A stretch of 24,022 bases of DNA from contig NSJX01000069.1 in the NCBI GenBank assembly GCA_002286715.1, positions 1 to 24,022 on the forward strand, given 5' to 3'. This stretch comes from Dentipellis sp. KUC8613 (Eukaryota; Basidiomycota; Agaricomycetes; Russulales; Hericiaceae). Made by a program: the position numbers and the translations under genes. This document shows, in pieces, positions 1 through 9,600 of the stretch (position 1 is its first letter; each line of letters begins with the position of its first letter). The notes below the pieces were generated by a model, which saw only the letters and a program-made list of their open reading frames with translations, was not told the origin of the DNA and did not search any database.

Positions 1-262
1 CTGCAGGATGAGGAGTGGGCCTCGGCGCATATGCCGCATGTTGGACTGTGCGTCTTTCTCTCTTTTCTGCTCCCAACTTGGCACTGATGCTGGCGCGACT
101 GGCAGACACTCGACAGGCCGCGGGGGCGCTGCGAACATCACGCCCGACGTGCCGCCGCCTGTGGATTCGCCGCCGCACGCGGGCACGCAGGCGCACCTTG
201 CGCAGCACTGCACGAGTTTGTCAGCTCGGGGCTGGCACTATTGTGTGCTCGTCGCGCGTTGA
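1..262 (+). CDS. 3' end of a DUF3602-like GRGGAGNI-repeat protein gene, copy 1 (5' part outside window)
   Basis: This is a near-perfect copy of 19525-19786, so it corresponds to the last part of exon 4 (1-47), an intron with a GTGCGT donor (48-105, acceptor GGCAG) and exon 5 (106-262). Exon 5 encodes the motif STGRGGAANI and ends at a TGA. The two base differences from the other copy in this exon (GGC to GGT, twice) are both synonymous in this frame, which supports the reading frame. The window starts inside exon 4, so it cannot be said whether a complete gene lies upstream. The C-terminal half of exon 5 is doubtful: the next expected repeat motif looks decayed, and in another frame a charged tail runs on to a stop near 332. 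Function of the family is unknown. Confidence 0.5.
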   Translation, partial: CRMRSGPRRICRMLDCASFSLFCSQLGTDAGATGRHSTGRGGAANITPDVPPPVDSPPHAGTQAHLAQHCTSLSARGWHYCVLVAR

Positions 263-1698
263 GGAGGCGCCGGAGCACAAGCTCAATCGGGGCAGCTTGC
301 GCGAGACGGAAGGTGTCAGGGCGAGAAAGTAGCAGCACACGGCGACGAGGACGGAGTCGCACCGGCATGAAGATGACGGCCGCCCACCCCCCGCCCGCAG
401 TCGCGGCGACTTGTGTGCCATCGACCCCGCGCTCGCTTTGTTGACCAGGTACGTGCTTTGCCCGCGCACTCTCGAATATATGCGTGGCTAGCGCCACTTC
501 CCGCGTTGCTGTGTCGTGGAAACTACGATGGTTAGTAAGGTAAGCACAAATCTGTTGTAGAAATAGAATGCACTTGCCTTTTGTACATATACAAATGAAT
601 ACAATTGATCTGTGACCATCAATACCCGGTGTAAGCGTGAATTGATAAATTCGAGTGAAGTCGAAGGACTCACTGACCCAAGGCACGGCTCAGTCGCGCG
701 CGCGTCTTGCACGCACGACAAGCCGCGACGCGTCTTGAGTCGCCTTCATCCCGCCATGTTCACCATCCTGCGCACAGCACGACGACGGCCACACGCACTG
801 TAGCATGTCGACAATCACTCGGCGATTACCACCATTGTGCCTGCGACGGCACATTTTGCTGGTAAGTAAAGTATCTTCAAATTCAAATCACTTGGTCCCG
901 CTCACCGTCTAACTTTGTGGTCCACGAAGCCCCAGACCCTACAGGAACCTCACACATCTCACGATACCACCAGCTATCCGATCATGTATCACGTACAGCG
1001 CAATCGGCTGTGAATGCGCCGGGAACGCGACGCCGCCACGTCCGTCCGCCGTCAGATCTGGACTTTGCAGGTGCGCGTTCTTTGACTCTGTGTCAGTCGC
1101 AGTGTCTCACTGCGCCATTCAGCACCTTTTCGCCGTTGCGAGACTCTGTCACGTCGACAGGTCGTGTCGCGGCGCTCCAGTCTCACTTTGAGCGGCGCGG
1201 TCGCTTCACTCGGCGTTGCGCTCGACACCCGTCTACCCACGCGTCAACGCCTCTCTCTCGCGCCCCATCTCTCATCTACCGCTTCCTACGCCGGATATAC
1301 GGCTCATGGGGACGGCCAAGCCAAGAACGGGCCCGTGCGCCGAGAACGAGATGGCCCGCTCTCGCATCGGTATGCACGTCGTCGTGCCCAGCGACGCGAC
1401 ACGCATTTTCGAATGTGTTGTCTTTCTTCTGACGTTTATGCGCGTTTCATGACGCGTCTGTGCGCCCCTTTTCGACTCGCGCCGCGCGATTCCTATTGAA
1501 AAACGTTTGTGAGTAACGTTTTTGTCCGATTTGTGATCCCCTTACCTTCTCTAGCTACCCTTCTCCTTCACGAGAGCGACCCCGACGATCACGATGTACA
1601 GAATAGGACAACATGGACGATGGGCGGCATGCCGCCGTCCTGCACTCTACGCCCGCATGCTCGTCGAATGCGAAATCTCGCCCGTGAGCACCGGCAAA

Positions 1699-2105
1699 AT
1701 GCTTCCCCCACCATCTACATGCGTCGCGTCGGCCTCCGTTTTGCACGCTGCGGGGCTGCTTGGGACAAAAAGCGTGGGAGGTCCGAGGTCCGGCCTCCCA
1801 TAGGCCGCAGATCTGGGAGGGACGGCCGCCCCCTCTTCGAAGGTAAGTATCTAGCCCCATAGGGAGCAAAATGCTTCCCCCACCATCCATCCAGGCGTGC
1901 GGCGTTGCGACCGCGTGAGATGACAAGCAGGAACCGTCCGAGGCTCAGCGCCAGAAGTGCCGACCTTGAATAGGCGGCGGCGGCTACTATGAAGGTATGC
2001 GGCCGCTCCGTCCCTCGCAAGATGCTTCCCCCACCATCTATCCGTGCATGCACCATCGCAACTGCGGACGGGGCCTCCTCCGCGAAAGATGCTCCCTCTC
2101 CGCAA
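1699..2105 (-). repeat. Four spaced copies of an ATGCTTCCCCCACCATC-type motif
   Basis: Near-identical 17-mers start at 1699, 1871 and 2022, and a degenerate one at 2089. In the duplicate they start near 21203, 21375, 21526 and 21613. Read on the minus strand the motif encodes DGGGSI (or WWGKHF in another frame). The spacing (67, 151, 172 bp on the minus strand) resembles the motif spacing in the DUF3602-like gene (72 and 175 bp for the last three motifs), so an inverted, decayed relative of that gene is possible but unproven. A related string, GATGGTGGGGGAAGC, lies on the + strand at 16013-16028. Confidence 0.5.
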
Positions 2106-2566
2106 TCCATGCGTGCCATGTCGGCTCTGCTGGTAGCGCGGCATGCTGATATGCATATTCTCGAGCCCGGGTATGCGCGCGCTCGGATTCTCGCCGTCGT
2201 GACTGGTGAAGCATTTGTGAGTTATGCTCATATGCATCAGTATACTTATATTACCTTGGTTACTATTTCCTTGTCGCGAATCGTGTCGCATCCCGTACTG
2301 AGACGAGCCCTCGCGAATCGCGGTGTCTGCAGGCAGTACGAATACATTGTAACAGGTAAGCAAAAACATTTCATGTACAAGATGACCGTGTACTCACCCG
2401 TCATTGCCCTAGGCCGCGTCCATGCATTACGCTGACCTTGCTGAAGCTGGGAGGACTACCGGCTGTGCGCATCGCTGCGCTGGTACCAGTCCGCAACGAG
2501 GATCTCGCCTCGCAACTTTGCAGTCATAGTCCCCGGATCGAAACAGAGCGGACGACAAACGACGGC

Positions 2567-2757
2567 GTCCTGCGCTACTGCGGTAGTCAGGGACGGCGAA
2601 AAGAAAAGAATGCGTGCGTTAGGATACGCACTTTTTCTCAATATCAATGACCGATAGTCAAAAGCTACGGGCGCGCCACCATCGCAGACAGAGGGCCTAG
2701 CGAGGCAGCGAGAAGCGGGCTCAGCATCCCCTCTCTCTAGATGCTGCCTGTCTGCCG
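2567..2757 (+). ncRNA. Conserved, hairpin-forming island (candidate structured RNA), copy 1
   Basis: About 190 bases differ at a single position from 22103-22293, while the 150 bases just upstream differ at roughly 13% of positions. Visible hairpins are GTGCGT/ACGCAC (2614-2619 with 2626-2631, 6-nt loop, followed by TTTTT), CAGCATC/GATGCTG (2722-2728 with 2740-2746, 11-nt loop), and an outer stem GCAGACAG/CTGTCTGC (2684-2691 with 2748-2755) that encloses the second hairpin. GGCAGC (2704-2709) could compete by pairing with GCTGCC (2743-2748). No known RNA family is recognised. A gene-conversion patch could also explain the identity. Confidence 0.3.
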
Positions 2758-4394
2758 TATTTGTGCCGTCTTACATGCAGGCCCTATAACATAAAATATA
2801 ATGAGTACACATGCATTTGAAGGGTGTGGAGACGAGGTAAGAAGACAGGAACGGCGAACTCACTCGATGAACGTGAGACGCCGATGCAACGATAGCGCCG
2901 AGGCCAAGCCGCTGGCGCCTGCATCTTCGACCACGACCACCACGGTCTCTGCTCGCGCACGACCGACACACATCTGCCTCCCCCGAACTTTGGATCAAAG
3001 GAAAATAGAAAAGTCAGTAAGTATACTCTTTCCATGATGCCGTCAACTTACGAGCCTGAATGCGGATGTACTCTCAGGAGCGCTACACGCCGACGTGCAA
3101 ATGAGCCGGACGCCGAGTCGTCCTCCATACGCCCTCGTGCTTCCACCGGACCCAATCACGACGACGATGATGTCGCTCTATCCTTGCGACAATGGCGAGC
3201 AGGTCAGGGGCCAAGTTCTCAGGGAGGCCACCAACATCCTGCGGCCTCTCGCGCTCGGAGGGCAGCGGTCCTAATTTTGTCACCGCTGCAGAAGTCCCCG
3301 CCCACCTCCATTGAATCCTGCCTGCAGACACGACACGCCTCGCCTCTTTTGTGTCTATTGTGCCATCCTCGACGACATGGATGTCGCTCGGGTCCTGGCA
3401 CGAAGACAAGCGAGCTAGTCGCGGGGTCTCAGATCTCAGCACCCAAGCTCAAAGCCGAAGCCCAATGCAATCCAGCGCCTGTCCGCCCGACATGGAACGC
3501 AGCGTTGGCTGGCTACACCTGGCCTCTACCGGTCGAAAGGTGGCCTGTCGTGGCCTGCGGAAGTCCACACCCGACCATCTCACCTGCCGCCGACGACTAC
3601 GACTACGGTTGCTACAGCTACTGTTTTCGACGCAACGACGCCGGCATAAATCCACGACACGGCCGCCATCAATAGCTGCGCCTGTGCCCGATGAATACGA
3701 GGCTACGTGCCCGGCGCAGCGTCTTGCCTTTGCGCTTCATCGGGCAGACGGAAAAGGGCCAAATTACTGCGAAAATGGCAGCACGAAAGGTGAGTAATCT
3801 GGAATTCCTTCTCATGATTGTGACTGACCGATGTCTTCTATCTGCAGATCTTCAGCGCACTCCGAGTCAAAACTCAGAATCGACATATTCGCGCGGCTGC
3901 CCCTTCGAGCACATTGTAAGACATTTCAGCATATCGAGGACCCCAGGAGCATCACAGGCGGCAACACGAGATGCTTTTGAACTGGCAGTGCTTGACGAAA
4001 GGCCACGCCCAGACATAGCGAGGTCAGTAGTACACTTGTCAGTCGCTAAGAACGGGCGAACTCACTAATTTGCTCAAGGTCAACCTCCCTATCGAGACCT
4101 GCTTGTTGAGAACCAAACGCAAGCGACACCTTCAAGTACCCGGGCTATTGCGCGGAACAGATAGACGGTGCGCCGCAAACGTGAGTCTATGTGACTGCAG
4201 TTATGATGATTCAGTATCGAACGAGTAATGGCGAGCGTACTGACTCGATCTCTGTGCTCAGACGTGCAAATCTGATTCACCTGCGATCGGGAGATACACA
4301 TGACCTTTGAGTGCGATATGACGTCGTTCACGGAAGCAAAAGACACACAGAAAAACAAGAAACATATGACAGACACGGCAGGCTGTCCATCGGC

Positions 4395-4653
4395 GATCAG
4401 TGTCTAGTGATAGAAAAGACGGGCGGAAGACGCACTGCGTCAACTGCAAGCATATCGCCAGCGAGCACTGGAGGGATGCGGCAAGTGTAAGTGGGCAACC
4501 TACGCTTCATAGGTGTCTGAGGACTGACCTCGTTCATTTTGACGCGGGAAGTTCAGAGTCACCTGCTTCGCTGGTGATGACAGTAGGCAGTCCGCGGATC
4601 ATCTGTGAGTGAATGGGCAAACAGACATGTGAGTAGCTCAGTCGGCAACCGGT
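4395..4653 (+). repeat. Intron-bearing tandem module 1, 5' part (split by the LINE)
   Basis: The segment starting with TGTCTAGTGATAGAAAAGAC matches the segment starting at 11455. It contains an intron-like unit 4487-4556 (GTAAGT..CTGAC..TTCAG) whose paralogue is 11548-11615, then an exon-like piece and a second donor GTGAGT at 4629. The module continues after the LINE at 11320-11443. A frame through 4400-4486 encodes a Cys/His-rich stretch (HCVNCKH), but stops follow after splicing and the paralogue is interrupted, so no protein is called. Confidence 0.7.
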
Positions 4654-4665
4654 AAAGGTACTGAC
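4654..4665 (+). repeat. Target-site duplication, left copy (AAAGGTACTGAC)
   Basis: The same 12 bases recur at 11308-11319 directly after the poly-A tail. Because the target begins with A, the duplication can only be bounded as 9-12 bp. The target lies inside an intron and includes its CTGAC branch-point-like motif. Confidence 0.85.
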
Positions 4666-4782
4666 ATTTTCTGTGCTCTCTGGACTCCTTCAGAATTTAT
4701 ACTACTGGGTCTATTCTCGATACCTCTGCGAAGATACGCTCGTCGAAAAAACGGAGGAAAACGGTGCAAGTGACACAGCGCA

Positions 4783-6609
4783 ATGCCTCCGGCAACTGCA
4801 AAGCAGCGCATGCCAGTGCGCGTCAGCTCTCGAGTCGCAGGCACTCATTCCCCCTCACCATCCTCTTCCCCCTCGACGATCACCCCCCTAGATGCCTCCG
4901 AAATCGAAGTGACGAATGCAGAAGAAGCACGCACTTTCTTAGAAAAGAAGGCACTTCTCCCGGTTGGTGCAGTGATCTCAGCGCGCACGCTTAGCGCGGC
5001 GCTGCGTTTCACGGTTGACCTTGTCAAATCGAAAACACCACAGACAGCAATTGCATCTATAGTCTTTCTGCTTGAGGACCTAGCCGATACGCAGCTCAGC
5101 GACGCAGCAGCAACAGCAGTGATTGAACGCGTCGATGCCCACATGATCACGCTCGCGTCCAGCGTCAGCTCTGCCACCAGCAAGTTGGAGGCCATTCACA
5201 GCAAATTAGACTCTACTCTCGACGATACCTCTCTGGCTCTCAACACCCATTTGGCAGACTTGGAAAACTCGCAGAAGGATCTACAAGCCACTTGCGGGTC
5301 CCTCTCGCAACTCGTACAATCAACTACAACAAAGGTCTCGGACGGATCCCCCGACAGTTCTACTAGTCCCTATCGAGATGCCTTACTTCACTCAGCCAAG
5401 ATTACTCATGCCCCCAGCCCTCTGCTCGACCCTTTCGTTGCGCAGAAGTTCATAGCTCGCGCCTGTCAGGTGTTGGTCTCAATGGGTTCGGGCTCGGGCT
5501 CCGACCTGCAGCCCAACCTGACCGAACTAAAGGCGAAGGCTTCCTCATTTATCGCGAATGCGGACCCGGCACCACCTGTCGACGTGCGCATCAGCGAAAT
5601 GCATCGCCTCAAAAACGGCGACGTAGTTTTCCAGTTCAACACAAAGGAGGCCGCAGATTGGATCCGCAGCCCTGCGACCAGCAGCTCCTTCTCTGCAGTA
5701 TTCTCTGCTGATGCTACGTGCAAGGATCGTACTTTCCTACTTGTGGCACCTTTCGTTCCGCTGTCTTTCCACCCGGAGTCAGTCGGAGCTCTTCGAGAAG
5801 TAGAGACAAGCAATGGACTCCCGGGAGGTAGCATCTCACGTGCGCGCTGGATCAAGGCGCCGGAGAGACGCAGTCCCACTCAAATATGCGGGCACGTGTA
5901 TCTGTGGATGTCTTCAGCAGAAGCCGCTAACTCGGTCCTGCGACACGGCATTGTCATTCGCGACAAGAAGGTTTACCCGACGAAGCAGAAGAAGGAGCCT
6001 CTTTTATGCTTTGGCTGCTTCCGATGGGGGCATCGAAAGGTTGAATGCACTCTCGGCACGCCGCGTTGCGTGCGATGTGGCTCATCTCCTCCGACGGCCT
6101 CCTGCACGAGCGGCACCTGCAGCTCTAAATGCACGCTATGTGCATCAACGGAACATGTATCGCTAGACCGGGCATGCCCTGCCTTCCTCGAGCGCTGTCA
6201 GATGATGGACGAACGGTATCCCGAGAACGCGATGCCGCTTTTCCCGACGGAAGATCCCCTAACGCACTTTGCGCGGCCGGCCAACCTCCCGCGCGAGAAG
6301 CGTTTCCCGATACAGCATGCATCAGTCCCACTGCCTCGTCCCCCCCCTCCTAGCAAGACTTTGTCAAAGCAGCCTCGTCGTACTCAGCGCTCGCTCGCGC
6401 ATACCCCATCGGCCACTCTTCCAGCCACGTCATCAAACTCTATCCCAATAGCCACACCGTCGGTGATCACCAACTATTTTCGCCCCGTGCGGACCTCTTC
6501 CTCATCCAATGCATTCTCGCCTCTCGCTTCGCCTACAGCACTGGACCCTCTCCCTCTGACCAATGCTACTGCTGATGATACACCACCTTCATCTCCTTCT
6601 GATGACTGA
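4783..6609 (+). CDS. LINE ORF1: gag-like nucleic-acid-binding protein with zinc knuckles
   Basis: The 608-residue ORF is the probable RNA-binding (gag-like) protein that packages the element's transcript. Residues ~125-190 are Ser/Leu/Asp-rich and look helical, perhaps coiled coil. Residues ~265-390 resemble an RRM-like region (VRISEMHRLKNGDVVFQF, then EAADWI). A canonical CCHC knuckle, CFGCFRWGHRKVEC, lies at 409-422, followed by further Cys-rich fingers starting at 429 (CVRC) and 450 (CTLC..H..C). The C-terminal ~110 residues are Pro/Ser/Thr-rich and contain ITNYFRPV near 562, reminiscent of a PCNA-binding motif but lacking its Gln. The start is the first ATG of the open frame, 117 bases into the element. 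A few internal Mets make a slightly later start possible. It ends within the start region of ORF2. Confidence 0.9.
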   Translation: MPPATAKQRMPVRVSSRVAGTHSPSPSSSPSTITPLDASEIEVTNAEEARTFLEKKALLPVGAVISARTLSAALRFTVDLVKSKTPQTAIASIVFLLEDLADTQLSDAAATAVIERVDAHMITLASSVSSATSKLEAIHSKLDSTLDDTSLALNTHLADLENSQKDLQATCGSLSQLVQSTTTKVSDGSPDSSTSPYRDALLHSAKITHAPSPLLDPFVAQKFIARACQVLVSMGSGSGSDLQPNLTELKAKASSFIANADPAPPVDVRISEMHRLKNGDVVFQFNTKEAADWIRSPATSSSFSAVFSADATCKDRTFLLVAPFVPLSFHPESVGALREVETSNGLPGGSISRARWIKAPERRSPTQICGHVYLWMSSAEAANSVLRHGIVIRDKKVYPTKQKKEPLLCFGCFRWGHRKVECTLGTPRCVRCGSSPPTASCTSGTCSSKCTLCASTEHVSLDRACPAFLERCQMMDERYPENAMPLFPTEDPLTHFARPANLPREKRFPIQHASVPLPRPPPPSKTLSKQPRRTQRSLAHTPSATLPATSSNSIPIATPSVITNYFRPVRTSSSSNAFSPLASPTALDPLPLTNATADDTPPSSPSDD

Positions 6610-9600
6610 AGAATCCAACGATGCTCCCCGACTACGTATTCTACAAGCTAACGTTAATCGCTCTTACGACTCTATGGCCCACCTCCTCAATGCCAAGGAT
6701 GTCTCTCAGGACTATGACATCATTGCTATTCAAGAACCGGCTCTTAATTTTCTGAACAATCCAAGCCTCTCACCATATTGGCGCTCAATCTACCCTATGG
6801 GACACAAGGTCAAGACACAGAGTGATCTAGATCGCGAACGCAGGACCCGACGATTGCGCCAGCTAGCAAGACGGCGCAGGCGTGGACGCCGCCCGCTCTC
6901 CCCCATAAATGATCCACCATCCGAACCGGCGTCACGATCGCTCCTACTCGTCAACGTCGCTCTGGACACCAACAGTTATGCTCCAATTACGGACTTGCCG
7001 AGTCTAGATGTTACGGCTATGCAGCTGCACGGTGAATATGGCAAGCTCACTCTCTTCAACATCTATAACGACTGCGAGCACTCGGACACTCTAGCACTGC
7101 TCTCGGACTACCTACGTTCACATGAAGACCTGGTTTCCGATGACGACTCCGCTCATATCATCTGGCTAGGTGATTTCAATCGCCACCACTCGGAATGGGA
7201 TCACGCTCGCAACAAGCGGTTGTTCACACAGGAAGCGATTGCAGCTGCGAACATCCTGCTAGATCATGTCGCACGGAACGGTATGCTGATGGCACTCCCT
7301 CCCTTTATTGACACGCATGAGCACAACGTGACAAAGAAATGGTCACGCCTAGACCACGTGTTCTGCTCTGAGGCCCTGCTCAACACCTTCTCCATCTGTG
7401 ATGTGGTCCCGGAGCTCCGTGGTCCATCAACTGATCACATCCCTATCATCAGTGTCTTAGATCTTCCTACTGAACCTATCATCTCCCCTCCGACACGTAA
7501 CTTCCGACTCACAGACTGGGACAAATTCAAGGCCCGTTTAGAGGAGAAGCTTGATGCCCTCCCGCCTCCACACACTCTCAAGGATGATGCTGAGTTTCAA
7601 CTTGCTTGCTCACAGCTGACTTCGGCCATGCAGGAAACCATTGCTGAGATTGTACCCATCAGCACGCCACTTCCATTTGCGAAACGATGGTGGACAACTG
7701 ATCTCACAAAGTTGCGGACACGCCATAACCAGCTGAGTCGTCGTTCATACTGCATGCGTGATTTTCCCAATCACGAATGTCATGCACAGTTCCATGAGGC
7801 AAGGCAGGAATATCGGACAAAGATTCATCACGAGAAGAATCAACATTGGCGCGATTGGCTCGACAACGCTTCCGATCCCGACATCTGGACCGCCAATCGA
7901 TACATTTCCTGCCCGTCAACAGATGGCGGGAAGACTCGTATACCCTCTCTCTCAGTTGTTCAACCTGACGGCACAGTCCAATCTATTACAGACAACAACA
8001 GAAAAAGCGAGGTCCTCGCGCGAGCTTTCTTCCCTCCCCCTCCCCCGACTTCCTCTATCGACCCGAACTTCGTGTACCCGACACCTCTCCAGAATCCCGG
8101 CGTCATCACGACTGATCAGATTCGCCGACACGCCAGTAAACTCAGCCCATACAAGGCCTCCGGGCCCGACGGCATCCCCAACATCGTCTTAACACGATGT
8201 ATTGAACAGATCATCAACTACCTGTACTACATCTTCGAAGCAACTTTTGCTTTGAACGTGTACTACGACCCGTGGCGCGAGTTCACAACGGTAGTATTGC
8301 GGAAGCCCAACAAACCGCGCTATGACCTTGCCAAGGCCTACCGTCCCATCGCTCTGCTGAATACCACTTGCAAGCTACTCACTTCTATTATAGCCGAGGA
8401 ACTGTCATACTTAGGAGAACATCACAATCTCCTACCAGCCAAGCACTTTGGCGGCCGTTCCGGGCGCACTGCCGTCGACGCCGTCCATCTTCTCACGCAG
8501 CGGGTGAAAGATGCATGGCGTCAAGGACAGGTGGTCTCAGCGCTTTTCCTCGACATAGAGGGTGCCTTCCCGAATGCGGTTACGTCGCGGTTACTGCATA
8601 ACCTGCGGAAACGGAAAGTACCAGATAGTATCGTTAACTTTGTAGATCGTATGCTGCAAGGGCGGAGCACTCGTCTCCGCTTCGACGACTACTCCTCGCC
8701 AACTCCCATCGCCATCAACAACGGCATCGGACAGGGCGATCCCCTATCCATGATCCTTTATCTATATTATAACGCTGACCTACTCGATGTCCCTCGGGAT
8801 CCCAGGACTGAAGACTCCATAGCCTATGTTGACGATGCCATTCTGATCGCGATCGGTGCCAATTTCGAGGTCACACATGGCACCCTGAAGAGCATGATGG
8901 ACAGATCGGATGGCGCCGTCAAGTGGTCCACGGACCACAACTCAAGGTTTGAATTCTCTAAGCTCGCCTTGATTGATTTTGCATCACCGCAGAACAAGAA
9001 AATACGACCCGATCTCGTATTACACCCTTCCAACTCCCCCGCTATCATCATCACACCCTCCGTCAGCACTCGTTACCTTGGTGTCATCATCAACCAGTCA
9101 CTTCTTTGGCGAGAACAATGGCAGAGTGCGGCTGCTCGCGGAATCACGTGGACGCTCGCCGTACGGCGCCTCGCGCGAAACTCATATGGCCTTTCACCAG
9201 CGCAAACTCGTCGACTATACATCAGTATCGCTCTGCCGAAAATGCTTTATGCAGTCGACGTGTGGTGTGTCCCGATACACTCCTCTCCCGAGCAGGCTGA
9301 CTCTTCCAGGACACTCGGATCTGTTGGAGCTATTGCTGCCCTCACACGTGTTCAACGTCTCGGTGCCGCTACCATAGTAGGGGGTCTACGGACCAGCCCG
9401 GGCGACGCCATGGATGCCCACGCCAATCTTCTCCCGATGGAACTCACGGTCGACAAGCACTGTCACCGTGCAGCTGTGCGTCTCATCTCACTCCCCAAGT
9501 CGCACCCACTCTATCGCCATGCGCAGCGATGCGCACGCATATATGTCAAGCATCACCGCTCCCCGATACACCACCTGATGCACATCTACGGCTTTCGTGC

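Larger units (their letters stand above)
1..4376 (+). repeat. Large direct repeat, copy 1 (partner 19525-23928)
   Basis: Base 1 matches 19525 and similarity runs to the shared string ending ACAGACAC at 4376/23928. Copy 2 lacks 24 bp near 410-435 of copy 1 and has a 4-bp insertion near 1040. Identity is uneven. The first ~2040 bases are about 98% identical, with 541-1034 showing no difference at all. The stretch 2041-2200 is strongly diverged, and the rest is about 87-95% identical. The repeat begins at or before the window edge, so its left border is unknown. It carries the 3' end of the DUF3602-like gene and then DNA without a conserved ORF. It could be a segmental or tandem duplication, or two haplotypes of a dikaryon joined in assembly. 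Confidence 0.93.
263..4376 (+). other. Non-coding, intron-signal-rich part of repeat copy 1
   Basis: No ORF here is shared with the second copy; small indels (4 bp near 1040, 2 bp near 3877) would shift any frame. Well-formed + strand intron signals are present: 449-491 (GTACGT..CTAG), 1509-1554 (GTGAGT..CTTAC..CTAG), 2356-2412 (GTAAGC..CTCAC..CTAG), 3017-3077 (GTAAGT..CTTAC..CTCAG), 3790-3847 (GTGAGT..CTGAC..TGCAG) and 4181-4261 (GTGAGT..CTGAC..CTCAG). A donor with less certain acceptor lies at 862. Lengths of 43-81 nt are normal for basidiomycetes. The simplest reading is a spliced non-coding transcript or the decayed remains of a many-exon gene. Start and end of any transcript are not visible. 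Confidence 0.45.

Noticed and set aside
138..686. Minus-strand open frame of 182 codons, also present in copy 2
   Set aside because: It is antisense to the DUF3602-like exon, explained by GC content, and has a 24-bp difference and no recognisable domain.
917..1432. Open frame of 171 codons in repeat copy 1
   Set aside because: Copy 2 has a 4-bp indel near 1040 that shifts the frame in an otherwise near-identical sequence, so no protein is conserved.
3034..3675. Open frame of 213 codons in repeat copy 1
   Set aside because: It spans an intron-like unit (3017-3077), and the matching frame in copy 2 breaks after about 128 codons.
1..4376. Large repeat as a Helitron, LTR or TIR transposon
   Set aside because: No terminal inverted repeat, no LTR pair, no transposase or helicase coding sequence, and it includes the end of a host gene. 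A segmental duplication fits better.
4400..4486. Cys/His-rich peptide HCVNCKHIASEHW suggesting a zinc finger
   Set aside because: After splicing at 4487-4556 the frame meets a stop within a few codons, and the paralogue at 11455-11547 is interrupted.
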